NCBI GenBank assembly: GCA_037176885.1
Contig: JAWWNJ010000112.1
Location: 744,001 to 808,000 of the forward strand
Direction: 5' to 3'
DNA from: Favolaschia claudopus
Lineage: Eukaryota > Basidiomycota > Agaricomycetes > Agaricales > Mycenaceae
Length of the DNA stretch: 64,000 nt
Part shown: positions 25,556 through 37,241 of the stretch, piece by piece
How positions within the stretch are numbered: position 1 is the stretch's first letter
Layout: each line of letters starts with the position of its first letter
Translations under genes and position numbers: made by a program
Notes under the pieces: generated by a model
Seen by the model: the letters and a program-made list of their open reading frames with translations, nothing else
What the model was told of the DNA's origin: nothing
Database searches by the model: none

Positions 25556-27099
25556 GGTGGGAGGACGTAAGAACGCGTCGCGTCAGGACATGGATGATTC
25601 GCCGCGGCGAAGGGTGCATAAGTAATCGATTTTTGCTTAACCTTTAGGTTAGGCTACTTTAGACGGGCTTGGATTTGTGGCATCAAAACAAATAAGAACC
25701 AAATAACTGATCGGGTCATTCTTGTCATGTCAGCTTTCGGCGCTGTCTCCGTTCCAACAATCAATCCGAGACGGCTGTGATCAACTCTGACTAACTCGGA
25801 ACATTTCCGTCAACTTGACAGCTCCCTATATCAACGTCAACCTCCTTGGGGTGCTGGCCTTCCAAGTACTTGCGCTCACTCTCAATGCAAGCCACACCAA
25901 CACATCTCGTTAATGGCCATACGGCCACCGCACTACAGTCCTCCGAAATACATTCGCGAATCTCCGCACACTATGCTCGTTCTCTGGGGCTCCTTGTCTC
26001 CTCTCATGTCCCCAGCCTCTTTGTCTCTCTATCTGCAATGGCGTCCGTCACCGGCTCAAATTCTCCCTTCTTCACCCATCACCCATTCGCTATCCGTGTC
26101 GCGGAGAACTTACCCGCCGACATTATGTTGGCAAGTGACTGGAGTACAATCTGTCGAGCTGCGGCCTGGAACGGCGGTGTTGTTTTTGCAACGGGAACTT
26201 ATGAGGCTGCATTCAATCTTCTTCCCGGTATGTGTCTATTTCATCTATTCCTACCTCATCCACTCCTTGCCGCTCCCTATCCGTCTCGCTCCGCCTCTCT
26301 CGCATTGCGAGACCACCCCGTCTCGTTTTCCTGTTTTCTTGTAACACAAGCTAACTCGAGACCTAGCCCAACGAAGCATCGCAGAACACATGCGTGCTGT
26401 ACCTGGTACAATGGATATGCCAGCTCCGCCTCCCGCTGTCCTCCCCATCCAGCCAGCTGCATCTTCTGCGATGCAGGCCCAGTTACATGTATCACAGTCC
26501 GAAATTAGCACGTATCGTAGTCTTCGTGGATCCGTGATACGGCCACAGTTCAACGTTCAACGTTCAATGTTCATGCAAAGCAAAAAGATGTTCAACCCAC
26601 TGTCGAGCGATGTGTTCATGATGTCGTTCAAAACAGCACAGAACAGAGGTTGCAAAGTTCAGAACCATTCGTTCAAGGCGCTGAATACCTTCGAGATGAT
26701 GGTCACCAATCACTTCCTGCGCCTTCACTAGAAACTGACCCATTTGTTCAGCTCAGTCTGGATGAGAAACATTCAGTTGTTCATTTTCTTGTCCGTCACC
26801 AGCAGATCAACTGTGCTTGCATTGAGAAATATGGCTGCACGCCACGAAAATATGTCCAGATTAAGCACGGAACGTAAGGAGAAGAAGGGTGCAACTTTGC
26901 AGACCGAATTTGAACATCATCGATGTACCAAGGCATGTCTAATACTCAAATCCGAAGCGACGCGCGCAGGCATGACCTCTACAGTTGTCGTGACCGCCAC
27001 TGAACTCCAGGAATCGTCACTCATTCTCAAACTCCGCTCCGGCTTGCCAGGCAAGAGAAAAGCAGCGGCAACCCGAGGAGGCCCCAGAAAACGCCAGAA
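25556..27099. other. Unassigned region upstream of the Helitron remnant
   Basis: This holds an open frame of 220 codons at 25846-26508 (+) and fragments at 26390-27268 (+) with a basic stretch GKRKAAATRGGPRKRQK. None resembles a known family. Frames change several times, so it is probably the decayed 5' part of the Helitron gene plus the promoter of the amidohydrolase. I could not place the 5' terminus of the Helitron. Confidence 0.35.
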
Positions 27100-28000
27100 G
27101 ATGGCTGGCGGAAATATTGATGTTCGTAGTTTTCCGGTAATACTTTCTCAAGCCGAAAAGGATCAGATTATACGGGAATTTCGAGAGAGCACCAGTAATA
27201 TGGCTCTGAAGCGATATGAAATGTTCGTTTTTGCGGCAAGCTTGAGCTTGGTTCCGAGGTCAAGATGAAACCTGCAGCGGATCTCAATATTTCTCTGCTC
27301 GAAAAGGCAGTACAACAACTGCGTGGAAATCATTCCCAACCATGCATCGAATCTTTCAAACGCTCCTCTCTGATCAACAATTCAACTTAGGTGCTTTGCC
27401 ATCTTTGCAATCTCTCTGTGACCAACAATGTGTTTCGAAGTCTTCCGCTCCGCAGTTATGCCAATGGTCTCTGGATAGGTGAAGTGCCTCCCGAATTGCA
27501 AGATCTGACATTTCTTGAAGAACAATGTATTGCGCGTGCACGAGCCACAAGATGCATGTACAAGATCAACCTCGGACCCACTGGCCAACTTGCTGCGCGC
27601 GGCAACGTCTGTATCTTACCACAGGACACCAGTTCTTTCCTCCACGCAATGCCAGCTCCCTTGTTCAAGCTTCGAGATGAAATTTGTGTTGTACTTGTTG
27701 GATCACCAGACACGGAAGTTACTCAGGATACCTTGAGAAAATCACCCCTTCTAGTGCGCCGCGCACACATACGGAGAGCATTATTTTGGTTGATAGAGAA
27801 CAATCCATTATACTCGGATCTGGATAAGAAATCAGTTGTTGAGAACCTTGAGGAATATCCCGAGTATGACTGCCCGCTCGCAGTGAAAGAATTTGTTCGC
27901 ACCAACTCTGCCAGTAACCAAGGATCATCGTACACAACTTATTCTGACCAAGCTAACTCACACCTATTTGAAGCGGCAGAAACATTCGAACTTACCTCAA
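27100..28000 (+). pseudogene. Helitron-type Rep/helicase gene, N-terminal part (DUF6570-like)
   Basis: Frames at 27100-27230 (REFRESTSNMALKRYE) and 27391-28000 (VLCHLCNL, ANGLWIGEVPPELQDLTFLEEQ, KSPLLVRRAHIRRALFWL) match the domain found N-terminal of the Rep domain in many Helitron proteins: a cysteine pair, then a GLWIGxVPxEL block and a conserved LLVRR helix. The two frames are separated by a putative intron ending CTTAG near 27390. It is interrupted at 28000 by an inverted-repeat element and resumes at 29593. Because the ORF is broken here and again at 30823 it is called a pseudogene. Confidence 0.65.
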
Positions 28001-29592
28001 CATCAGGAAAAATCCGACCCCATATATAGACCAACATAGTCAATGTAGTCGGCATAGTCCTGTCGTTTACCCCCTGTTATATAGCGCACCATAGCTGCCC
28101 CTCGACAGTATGTATGTCGCTGTAGTTGATATAGTTACAGTCGGCGCAATGTAGTCCTGTAGTCTTGTAGCAGAATAGGCAATATAGCTTGTTGTCGCAC
28201 AATATATTGTCATCGGAAGGGCTCATGCTCATGAACATATGATACAACGAAAGCAACATGATATTATTAACCAGATACAATGCGTACTGGGCGAGCTAAT
28301 GATGTCCATCTGACGACTCACGCACCTTCGACCCGCAAATCCTTCTGTTGTGTTATATTCGTTCCGGCCGCCACAGGAAGGTAGTGGAGATTGCCGACAC
28401 CGGTCCTGAGGTTTGAGCAGGTAACACTGACGACTAGCGAGTTATTGTTAGCAAAATAGATATAACTGAGAGGGACATGGGCACGCACCCAAACAGAGAT
28501 CGAGAAAGAAAATCGGCAAGCGGCAACGAAGTCTGGATACAACAGAATGGGAGAGGATAAATCTTGAATGAGAACCTTGAAAACAGTCTACATCTTGAAT
28601 GATAGGCTTCGAAGAACATCGCTTGAATCAACAGTCTTGAATTCGGAATCGGTGAAGTTGGACAACGCGAGAGCTTGAGTTCCAGAAGCTTCCGGCTTGA
28701 TAAGGCTTGATAGTTGTTAAGCAGCTTGGATGGTATGGGTCGGAGACTAGACTTGTATTTGAGGAGCGGGGTCGTGCTTGAGATCTGGTTAGAGGTGAAT
28801 TGAGGGCGAACGCAAAGCCATTTGTTTCGAGTTAAAGAGAGGTGAGAATCTTGCTGATCAATGTGGCATTGAAGCGTTGAGACTTTGAGAAGAATGTGGT
28901 GGAAGCGGGCAGCGAGGGTGAGGCAAGGAGAGGCGGGGAGAGGGATGGATGGTGGTGGAGTGGTGGTGGGAAGAGAAAGAGAGTGGCCATCAAAATCAAC
29001 CATCGACTGCGGAACACGTGTCGCGCACGGACCCTGATGCCAAGACTTTCGGACTTGGTCGTTTCCGTCGTTTTTTCCCTGTCCCCATCCTTCTGCTCTT
29101 CCCTGTTCGTTGCCGTCGTATCTCCCCTACTGAACCAACCGAACCTTGAATTTGACTCAAGCCTTCAATGCTTTAAACATACCAGATTGACAAGCCGCCT
29201 ATCTCTCAGCTCTGTACGCATCGCCGCCGACGATTTCCGAATTGGAGAAGTTTCGATGTAGTCGGAGTCGGGTGGGAGGTAGTTGATTTTGAATGAAAGA
29301 TGCATGTCTACCACATATTCTCCGTACAATGTTTGTGAGTCCTATCATCGTACTTCCTGCGGAAGTTCTATACCTGTTACTGTAGATTGTGTTGCTGTTG
29401 TAGACTTTGGTGTTGTCAATAGTGGGCTGTATTGCCGTGCAGACATGGTACATAGCGACCCATAGCGGCTCCCTGGAGCAACATCGGCCATGTAGCACAA
29501 TATATTTCCCTCCGAAGCTATATCGACTACGAGCACTACAGCGAGCAATATACCCACGCTGGCAGCTACGGCCCGAGGAGTTTTTCCTGATG
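28001..29592. mobile_element. 1,592-bp non-autonomous TIR element inside the Helitron gene
   Basis: The ends form a perfect 12-bp inverted repeat: CATCAGGAAAAA at 28001-28012 and its reverse complement TTTTTCCTGATG at 29581-29592. The flanks are ...CTCAA and AACC..., consistent with a 2-bp AA duplication. Removing the element plus one AA joins the upstream frame (FELTST) to the downstream frame (TLIDVDN) without a shift. No transposase-like protein is encoded; internal open frames are short. An imperfect AATGTAGTC-type repeat is seen near 28040-28170. The superfamily is undetermined: the ends do not match common hAT, Tc1 or CACTA termini. Confidence 0.7.
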
Positions 29593-30823
29593 AACCACAC
29601 TGATCGATGTAGATAATCTTCAATCGACTTACAAGCAACGGAAACTTCAAGCGCTTCATCGGCTTAAGAAACAGGAAACAGAATTCGTCAAGTTTCCTTC
29701 TGGGAGTACTCCATTACACACCTCGAGGAATCCCCGTGTGTTCGGATGGCTATGGCCGACTCTGTTCCCATATGGTGTTGGCATGCCTGAGAACAACGAA
29801 CTTAAGTCGTCGCCGGATTTCAAATTCCGCAATGTCGACACTTTACCGCATGTTCAACATTTGCTATGTATTGCCGATAAACGGTTCCAGATTCACAAGT
29901 CCTTCATATTTGTCATGAGCAACATCATTCAGCGTCGTCAATCCTCTTTCAACTCGAGACTGGCCGTCAATCGCTCCTGGTTCCCTGTGATTCAACAGTT
30001 ACTGCCCAAAGTTGACACAAAATCGATGGAAACATATCAAACAAAAATCGAAACGAACCCATTCGCAAAGCCCGAATCTGAAGGCGAAAAGGCAGCGGTT
30101 CAATTGATGAAATACCTGAACTATGTTTCGGATCATGTCCCTGGATCTGTAGGCGACGTTAACAAGATGAAACAGCAAGCGAAAAGTAAAGTGATATGTG
30201 AAGGCTTACCGCATGTTTTTGCAACAATCAATCTAGCAGATTCTCATAATCCTGTAGCTCAAGTCTTGGCCGGAAGAGAGATCAATTTAGACACGATTTT
30301 TCATGCGCTTGATTCGAGAAACGAAGGCAGTACTCGTGCTAAAGTTTTGGCTAGTAATCCAGTCGCCGGAGCAGAATTATTTCACTTGATGATAACAAAA
30401 TTCTTCGAAATAATTTTGGGGACAAAACGAGAGTCGGGTATAGGAATATTTGGCGAAGTTGAAGGTTGGTATGCAGTGATTGAAGCCCAAGTGCGCGGAA
30501 CACTGCACACTCATCTTTTGGCATGGCTGCGTGGTGCTCCAAAATCTCCGTTGGATATGAAAGAGAAACTTAATGCTGATCCGGAATTTAAACAGAAACT
30601 CACCGCTTGGTATGATGATATAATATGTCAAAGCTTTCCCAAAAACACAGTACCATATGTTCCAGCAGAGGGTATGCCAAAGCAGCTACCAGTCTTGAGC
30701 CGTCCTTTGGACCCAGATTCACCGCTTTATTCTCGAGAGAGAGATCAACATCATCGAAATCTATGCGAAAATACGGGACTCGTCCACGAGCACAATGCAA
30801 CCTGTTTCAAACACTTACCACGG
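29593..30823 (+). pseudogene. Helitron-type Rep/helicase gene, Rep (Helitron_like_N) part, truncated
   Basis: A continuous frame runs from the TIR element to the LTR of element A. It contains WLWPTLFPYGVGMPE (the LFPxLFPYG block), the long helical Helitron_like_N region, and VRGTLHTHLLAWLRG, whose H-T-H is the HUH metal-binding pair of rolling-circle initiators. The frame ends NATCFKHLPR, and the stop codon TGA is supplied by the first three bases of the inserted LTR at 30824. The tyrosine motif and the helicase domain are absent and should lie to the right of the nested insertions, outside this window. Confidence 0.85.
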
Positions 30824-32659
30824 TGAAACGGTGCGTGTAGGTGTAGGCGTGAAATATACCGAAATATAAAATCACAAAATCTAATCCAATACGACGTGTG
30901 TGTGTGTGTGTGTGTTCGGGGTGGCGGGAGCACGTATCGTCCCTCAGAATACTTGTGCAAGCTTCAATCAATCAAGGTCGCTACGTTTGAGCGGGACGAA
31001 CTACTAGATTGTCTAGCGAGAACGTAGCGGGCAAAACGATTCGCAGCGGGAGAAGCGAAGAGTCACTCTTTCTGAGACTTCGAAATGAGAAATTCTGAGT
31101 CTAGCGGGGAGGGTCTCCGTGCCAATAGAAAAGCGTCGCCCGGTAGTGGATCGTCAACCGGCAAGAAGCTTTCTGGATGACAACCGGCGGGCAGAAGGCG
31201 CGGCTCAGCGGGACGGGGTTCTTATACGACCGGCGCGGCTCTGGCGAGAAGCGGGGCTCTTATGTCGATGGCGCGGACACTAACAGTGACCCGGGCAGTT
31301 ACACCACTACGCGGCGGCGAGCTCGAACGGGGGTCTTGGTTATACCGCGGAACGGCTGGCACACGGGGCGTCGACGGCGCGGAATCAAGCTCGAACGGGG
31401 GTCTTGGTTATACCGCGGAACGGCGAGAAACGGGGCTTCGTATTTCAGGAGGGCTCGGGCTCAAAGGCTGGCGGGGCTCTCAAAGTTCTGGCGGCTCGGT
31501 ATGCCACAAGTCTTTCCGTATCACTCGAATCTCTCTCAGATATCAAGTCTAGTCTCTTTCAAAGTTCAATTCAAATTCTAGAGTCCGCTACAAACTGCCC
31601 TTGTCTACGGGTAGGTAATTGACTGAGTAACCAAAAGTACACCGGGAGATTAAATACATGCAGCGGGAGCAGAAACAACCAAATAAAATCATGATGAGAG
31701 AGTGTCAAAGAGTGATGCCGCGCCCGCTGGGAACCAATGGTATATTCAGGATTGCGAGTCGTGAGTGAAAAGACTGCCTCCCGGAGAAAGTCCATGCGGG
31801 CGGGTGGGTATCGCGCCTTATTGCAGTGCAATGGCGTGCTGGTTGCCATGTCTCCAAGGAGAGACACGAAATATCTTCTTCATAATGTCTGCTTGCCGCT
31901 GGTCGAGCAAAGGTCAAGTTCGCCCCCCGCCGTCCGTACTGGTGGCGGCTCGAGTGCGGTCAAGTTCTTTTAAGTTCTTCTGTCATCAGGAAAGAGGCTC
32001 CCGCTTGAAGCAGGGCAAGCCAATATAATCCAAAGGTTCGCCACTCGCCGAGAGACTCCCCGATATCAACGGTATTTGACACCGGCATCGTCGGTTGGTC
32101 TCCCCGCTAGTGAACCCGAGGCAGCCGATGCTCCCCGGTTGATCCAGTCCACTCGTCGGCTAGCCGGGTACTCGGCGATAAGCCCGCTGCTCGTGTAGGA
32201 TCAAGTCTTCCTTGATCTGGCCCTCCTGTGAGGTCTTGTTCGACCCGCCGAAGGTGATGTTCCCGGCGGCATGTCCCCGCCAGTACTAATGAGTTCGTCT
32301 GTCCGTCCGTCTGATTCGTTCTATGGTGGGTCGGCGGTTTAGCGCCTAACTTCAGGGTTTTGGTAATTCCTCTTGGTGGCCTCCGGCACCTTAAGGCAAC
32401 GGTTTCCCGCTACGCTCTCGGCCCAACAGTAGTAGTAGTTGAAGTCAGAGTCCCGTTCCCATGTTTAGGGAAAACGTCGCTAAGCTCCCGCTACCAGATG
32501 ATGATGTCCCGCTGGCTTATCGGCCATCCTAAGCAATAAGATACTACCCTCGAGGTAGAGTATATCTTCTGTAATCCTAGCCTCACTTCCTCCCGCTGAT
32601 AGGTACAGAAATCGATAAATTTCTGTGGTTTCACGCGTAGCCGCTGAGCGGCCCTATCA
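30824..32659 (-). repeat. 3' LTR of element A (1,836 bp)
   Basis: Begins TGAAAC and ends TATCA, so it has TG...CA ends, and is followed at once by the pyrimidine complement of the polypurine tract. Positions 30824-31816 match 49053-50045 with a constant offset of 18,229. Contains a (TG)n run at about 30897-30914, two direct copies of a 36-bp unit (31321-31356 and 31389-31424) in a longer degenerate repeat field, and many AGCGGG/CCCGCT hexamers. Open frames inside it (for example 31177-31581) recur in the other LTR and are not called as genes. Confidence 0.85.
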
Positions 32660-32695
32660 TCTCCCCCTTTCTAGATTTCAACTCTCCCGAGTTGA
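32660..32695 (-). promoter_or_regulatory. Polypurine tract and tetraloop hairpin, copy 1 of element A
   Basis: On the minus strand AAAGGGGGAGA abuts the LTR start TGATAG, the expected primer site for plus-strand DNA synthesis. Next to it is a perfect hairpin, TCAACTC (32678-32684), loop TCCC (32685-32688), GAGTTGA (32689-32695), whose loop reads GGGA in the element's RNA. The same module recurs at 39872-39910 and in element B. Confidence 0.75.
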
Positions 32696-33179
32696 CGGTG
32701 GGTGTTCCGCCCGCTGAGCGACTTGTCATCTTTCAGAGGAAGGGGACTTCAAGACCATCTCGTCTTGAAACGATTTCTGATAAACGCTGGCGACCCGCCA
32801 GCGAGGCCCGACGATCCCGCCAGTTCCCTTCTGTATTCCATTCCAGAATCAGCCCTCTGGCTTCCCGAAACTCTCTTTCGACCTATTTTTAGGCCGACCC
32901 TGCAAGGCCATTCAATTCGAACCTTATCCTTCGCCGCGGCGCTCGGACTTCGTCAATCGTCATCGGGAATGCATTGACTTCCCGATTGGGAAGTACATCA
33001 GCTTCTTTTCATTATATCCAAACTTTATCGTTGTAGGTCCCTGCTTCCACCTTTCTAGGCCCGCAGCCGCAGTCTGACTCAGATTTTTCGCTCTCACGGC
33101 GGCGCTTCTCTATTCAAATGTTTTTCTCTGAGGTTTTTCAGAGAATCCCATCAAGAATTTCGAGCTCCGCCGCTCGACG

Positions 33180-33187
33180 TATAAAAG
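33180..33187 (+). promoter_or_regulatory. TATA box of antisense gene A1
   Basis: TATAAAAG lies 176 bp upstream of the A1 start codon, downstream of the LTR and hairpin. Similar TATA-like boxes precede A4 (TATTTAAG, 39068-39075), A5 (TATAAG, 40092-40097), B2 (TATAAATT, 55586-55593) and B3 (TATTTAAA, 57873-57880), which supports independent plus-strand transcription units inside the retroelements. Confidence 0.5.
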
Positions 33188-33362
33188 AGCCAGAGGTTTT
33201 GTCGAGGTTCCCATCAAATTTTCCTCTGTTCATCCTGTTTTCTTCTATTTTCAACTTCTTTTATCCCAAGCCCGCCAACGTATTGACGTGAGCCTTCCCC
33301 GCCAATCGTCTTTGAGACTTTTTACTGAGTTTAGGACTCATGTTGGATGTTTCACACCCAGC

Positions 33363-36300
33363 ATGACCTCCGCTGCCGCTCCTGCTCCCGCCAAGGACTG
33401 GTACCGTGCCCTCCGCCGCCTTTCGAGTGACGAGTTCCGCGACCTCAAGCAAATCGCTATCCCCGCTGTGGCCAAGCAGCAAGACTCCGCCAACCTTTTC
33501 AGGTTCCTCAACAACATCCGGGCTATTATGGTAGGTCCCCGCTGCTGCTAGTCGGCGGCGGCTCCCTCTGATCGTCCGTTTTCTTTAGACAGACTCGCGG
33601 GCCAGGCTGGGCGATCTTCGCGGCTGCCCGCCGTGGCTGATCGCCCTCCACTATTCCCTTCGGACCGCTGTGAACCTCGCCGACCCGGGCCAAGACTACC
33701 CCCAGCTCAGGGAGATGCTGTTGACAAGATCGGAGATCCTCCACTTCGGCTGCCCGGTGAGCAACTTGTTCTCTTTCTTTCTAGTTCTTGGCTGACCCGT
33801 CCGCTCGTTGTTGCAGGACACATATTTGCGTGACTTTACGGACGTCAACGCGTCAAAGCAGCTGCCCGGCGTACCCTCGCTCGCCCCGCCCGCAGCGCCT
33901 CCTCAGACGCCTAAGGTCACTCCAGTATCTGACCACCCAGCGGGGTCCAAGTCGCGGAAGCCAGTCCCCGCCAAGGCGTCTTCGTCGTCCTCCTTGCAGG
34001 GTCCAGCGCAACCCGGCCCTTCTGCGTCCACCAAGTCCAACAAGGTAAGTCGAGTATGCCAGATCCACCGCCGGGCCCGAACTAAACTGGTTCTGATTTT
34101 TCAGGGCGGCGGCGGGCCTCGTTACGGTGCCATCCCCAAGGAAGTCCCTCAAGTCGTTATCATCACGCCGGCGCCCGCAAGCGGTCCGAAGCGCAAAGCC
34201 CCCGATACCCCCGCTGAGGACGAAGAGCCTAAAGGCAAGAAGGGCAAGGTAAGCCCCGCTGCCAGTAAAGCCCCTTTGTTTCTCGACTCAGGCCTTTTCA
34301 CTAGCCCGCCAAGGCACCGGCTTCGGAAGGTATCTTCAATATTTATCAGTTCCTTTGCGAACATAACGAACGCGCCCGCTCAGGCCACGACTCCGACATC
34401 GAGGTGATCGAGACCAAGGACGCCCCCAAGGCCCCGGTGGCTAGTTCGAGCCGTAAAGGTACCGTCCCCGAGCTAACCGTTCTTTCCTTAACTTTCTTAT
34501 TCCTACCAACAGCCGCCCCCGCTACCAAGACCGTCAAGACCGGCACGAAGACGCCGCTCCCCATTTCTGCTTCGGTGGCGGTTAGGGACGTGTCAGAGGC
34601 CATGCTCATCCAGAGCATCCTTCGCTCGGAGGACATCGTCCCCGTCAAGACCAAGATAAGTTTTCTTTCTTTGTTTCCCCCTTGTAGCCGCTAGGCTGAC
34701 TTCTTTGCTTACAGCGGGGTTGCCCACAGTCAGACTTTGAACCTGCGCTCTCACCCCCGCCGTAACCGTCTGCCAGAAGAAGCCGGCTTCGTCCAGCCCA
34801 ACAAGGGCGTTCTCCACCAATTTCTCAGCATGCTGCCGGCCGCCATTCGCGAAGACCTTCCCTTCGACGAGGAAACCAACCGCTATGTCATCACAGACGA
34901 TTGGATTCGCCAAATGCTGAACTTGTCGCGCCCGCAGGTGAGTTCTCTTAGCCACTCTCCCGCTAACTCAACTTGACGCCTTTCATTCCAGGTCGGCCCC
35001 CGATGCACCAACTGCCTCAGTTTCGGCAGTACTTGTGTCATCGAGGGCACTCCCGCCATGTGTCGCGGCTGCCGCCAGAAGAAAACGACCAACAGCTGCT
35101 CGCTGCTCATGAGCGGTGAAGTCTTGGGCGCGCTAGGACCCGAGGTCCTTCGTTACGCTGACATGTCCAACGCGGGTGAGTTTTCCAAATTTCTTGGTTC
35201 CCGCCTGGACCTCTTTCTAATAATCTTTCAATTCCAAGGTTGGAAGGAGAAGATGGAGAACGCGATGGCCCTTGGCCGTGTTGCCGCCGACGCCAATACC
35301 GCCGCTATTCGTGCCAACTCGGAGTACCAGTACGGTCTCCTTCAACTCCTTCTGGTGATCCTCAAGACCCGCCGCTCGCTGACTTACGAGGAGTTCTTGG
35401 ATCGGTTTGCCGGGGACGACGAGGCTGAGTGCGACTTCCTCATGGAAGTCACGCTCAAGTTGGCGATGGCTCAATCGCTGACCGCCGAGTCCGACCTTCA
35501 CCGTGGTTGGGTTTGGCACGCGGTCTCTTACGACGATCTCCGCTCCCCGCTGCCGACTCCCTTCAAGTCTGCCTGGGATTTCTACAAAGCCGTCGACAAT
35601 CGCGAGCTCAATGACCACTACGGCTTCTTCCTCATCCCCGCCCTTGCCGACAAAGAGGGCAAGGCGCAGTGGGTCGAAGTCAAAGTGAGTTTCACCATTT
35701 CTAATCCTTTCTAGTTCTAATTCGTCAACACCCGCCAGGCCGACGACTGCCTCGACGTCCTTTTGGACGACAAGAAGTTGCCAGCGGGCGTGTCGGACGT
35801 GAAACTGCGCAATCGCCTCGCCCGTGAACTTCAGCAGTTCGAAGGCCTCACAGTTCCCGAGAAGACCGCCGACGGGCGGCCCCACCCCTTCAAAGTTCTT
35901 CGCGATACGCCCGGATTTTTGGGCAAGCTCAAGAAGCTCGGCCAGGTGACCGACATTCCCGATGTCGCAGAGCCAAAGCCCGCTCCCGCCAAGAAGAAAT
36001 CTCGCAAGAACAAGAAGGTGCCGGTCAGCAAGCCCACCGTCGAGTCCGACGGGGAATACGAGCCGCCGGTCGAGGCTCCCGCCCCCAAGACTCCAACCGC
36101 AGCTTCCGAGGTCGAGGAGGAGGACGAAGACTCTGAAGAGTCAACCGACCGTGAGTGACTTTAGCACTCCTCTTTCTTTCAATTACTTATTTCTCTTTCT
36201 AGCTGAAGACCGCTTCCCGCCAGCCCCTGAAATGTCTGCCAAGAGGGCCGGGAAGCAAAAAGCCGTAGAGCCCGTCGACAGTGCCGGCGAGGAGGAAGCT

Positions 36301-36426
36301 GACCAGGATGCCGCCGGCGAAGACGACGTCCCCGAATCGGGCATCATCGACTTGGGAGAGGAGGATGACATGGCCCCTAGTTCTTGGGGAATGCCGCCGC
36401 CTCCGTTCGATGGCGCAGCGTCTTGA
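33363..36426 (+). CDS. Antisense auxiliary gene A1: large six-cysteine cluster protein
   Basis: Starts MTSAAAPAPAKDW and runs through about eleven exons to FDGAAS at 36426. The first exons (33363-33530, 33589-33756, 33817-34044, 34105-34248) fit exactly in frame with GT-AG introns. Layout: helical N-terminus, Ala/Pro/Ser-rich basic linker (SGPKRKAPDTP, KGKKGK), then the exon 34992-35175 with CTNC...C...CRGC...C (spacing CX2CX6CX8CX2CX8C), an all-helical region (residues of exon from 35239), a Lys-rich patch PAKKKSRKNKK and an acidic tail. The cysteine spacing fits the Zn2Cys6 rule, though the first loop lacks the usual basic residues. One junction at 34655/34656 has AAG|ATAAGT instead of GTAAGT, so either the donor is mutated or the model is wrong there. 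Function unknown; a DNA-binding nuclear protein is inferred. Confidence 0.72.
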
Positions 36427-37241
36427 AGGTAAGGCCCCCCACCTACTCTCTTTTCGTCCGTCTCACTGACTACTTCATAGCTTGTCGGCGGCCACCTTCT
36501 TCAGTCGGGCGGGGAGGTAAATCTCCCCCTTTCTTAATCCTTTCTCTTCAATTCCTGACAAGTGCTTTTCCCGCCAGAAGATTGTTTCATCGTGGGGGCC
36601 GAGCGGCCCCCAAAAATATATTATTCGCTAAACGTATCGCAGGGTCCGGGTCCCTTCAACCCGATTGCAAATGGTTTCGTGTGCGCGGTGCAGCCTGGCA
36701 GAACATTCGGTTCTGCCCGCTGCACCCTTCAAAAATAAAAATATTCTTTCCATAGTATATAGCAGCATGTGCCGGCCAAAGAGCCGATGAAATAAAAGCT
36801 TTTGAATTGCGCTGCTCTTTCTTGTGTGAAAATCTTTAAGTTCCTTCTGAGTTTCTGAGTCAAGTCCCCGCCGCGAGCTTTCTTAAGTATTGAGTTAAGA
36901 GTCCGAGCTAGGGAATTTCGACAAAGTACCGCGCCCGTCGGCTGGATACGACTTAGAGAGCGGGTTGAACACAGAACGTCAAGTTTTTCAACATGCCGAG
37001 CGGCATCAACGCTTATCACCGTTCTTCATCTTCTAGCGGGGATTGCCCGCGGCTTCTCTTCTGACTATCAGCGGCTGTCCTCGGGCTCCACCGGGTGGCT
37101 AGTTCCTCATTCCTCCCGCTGGTCTCGTAAGAGTGATAACGTAGAGTAGGACTGGCCCGGCGGCCCGAGCTGCCCGCTACCGTACTTGTATAGTTGATAG
37201 GGGTAGATAGCCAATCAAACCATCTTTTTCCTTCAATCGTC
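36427..37241. other. Spacer between A1 and A2 with a further pyrimidine tract
   Basis: No coding region is supported. At 36513-36533 an inverted repeat GGGGAGGTAAATCTCCCC contains another copy of the CTCCCCCTTTC tract seen next to the LTR, here with no separate tetraloop hairpin. The rest is the probable 3' UTR of A1 and the promoter of A2 (a weak TATAGTT near 37188). Confidence 0.45.

Noticed and set aside
30897..30914. (TG)n run as a possible special site such as an origin or recombination hot spot
   Set aside because: A simple microsatellite inside the LTR, present in both copies; nothing else supports a function.
31177..31581. 134-codon open frame in the LTR, repeated identically at 49406-49810
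   Set aside because: It lies wholly in the LTR, overlaps other frames of similar length, and its duplication is explained by the LTR pair; no domain or start context supports a gene.
35217..35885. 222-codon minus-strand frame over A1
   Set aside because: Antisense shadow of the GC-rich A1 exon; the plus-strand frame has introns in phase and a cysteine cluster.
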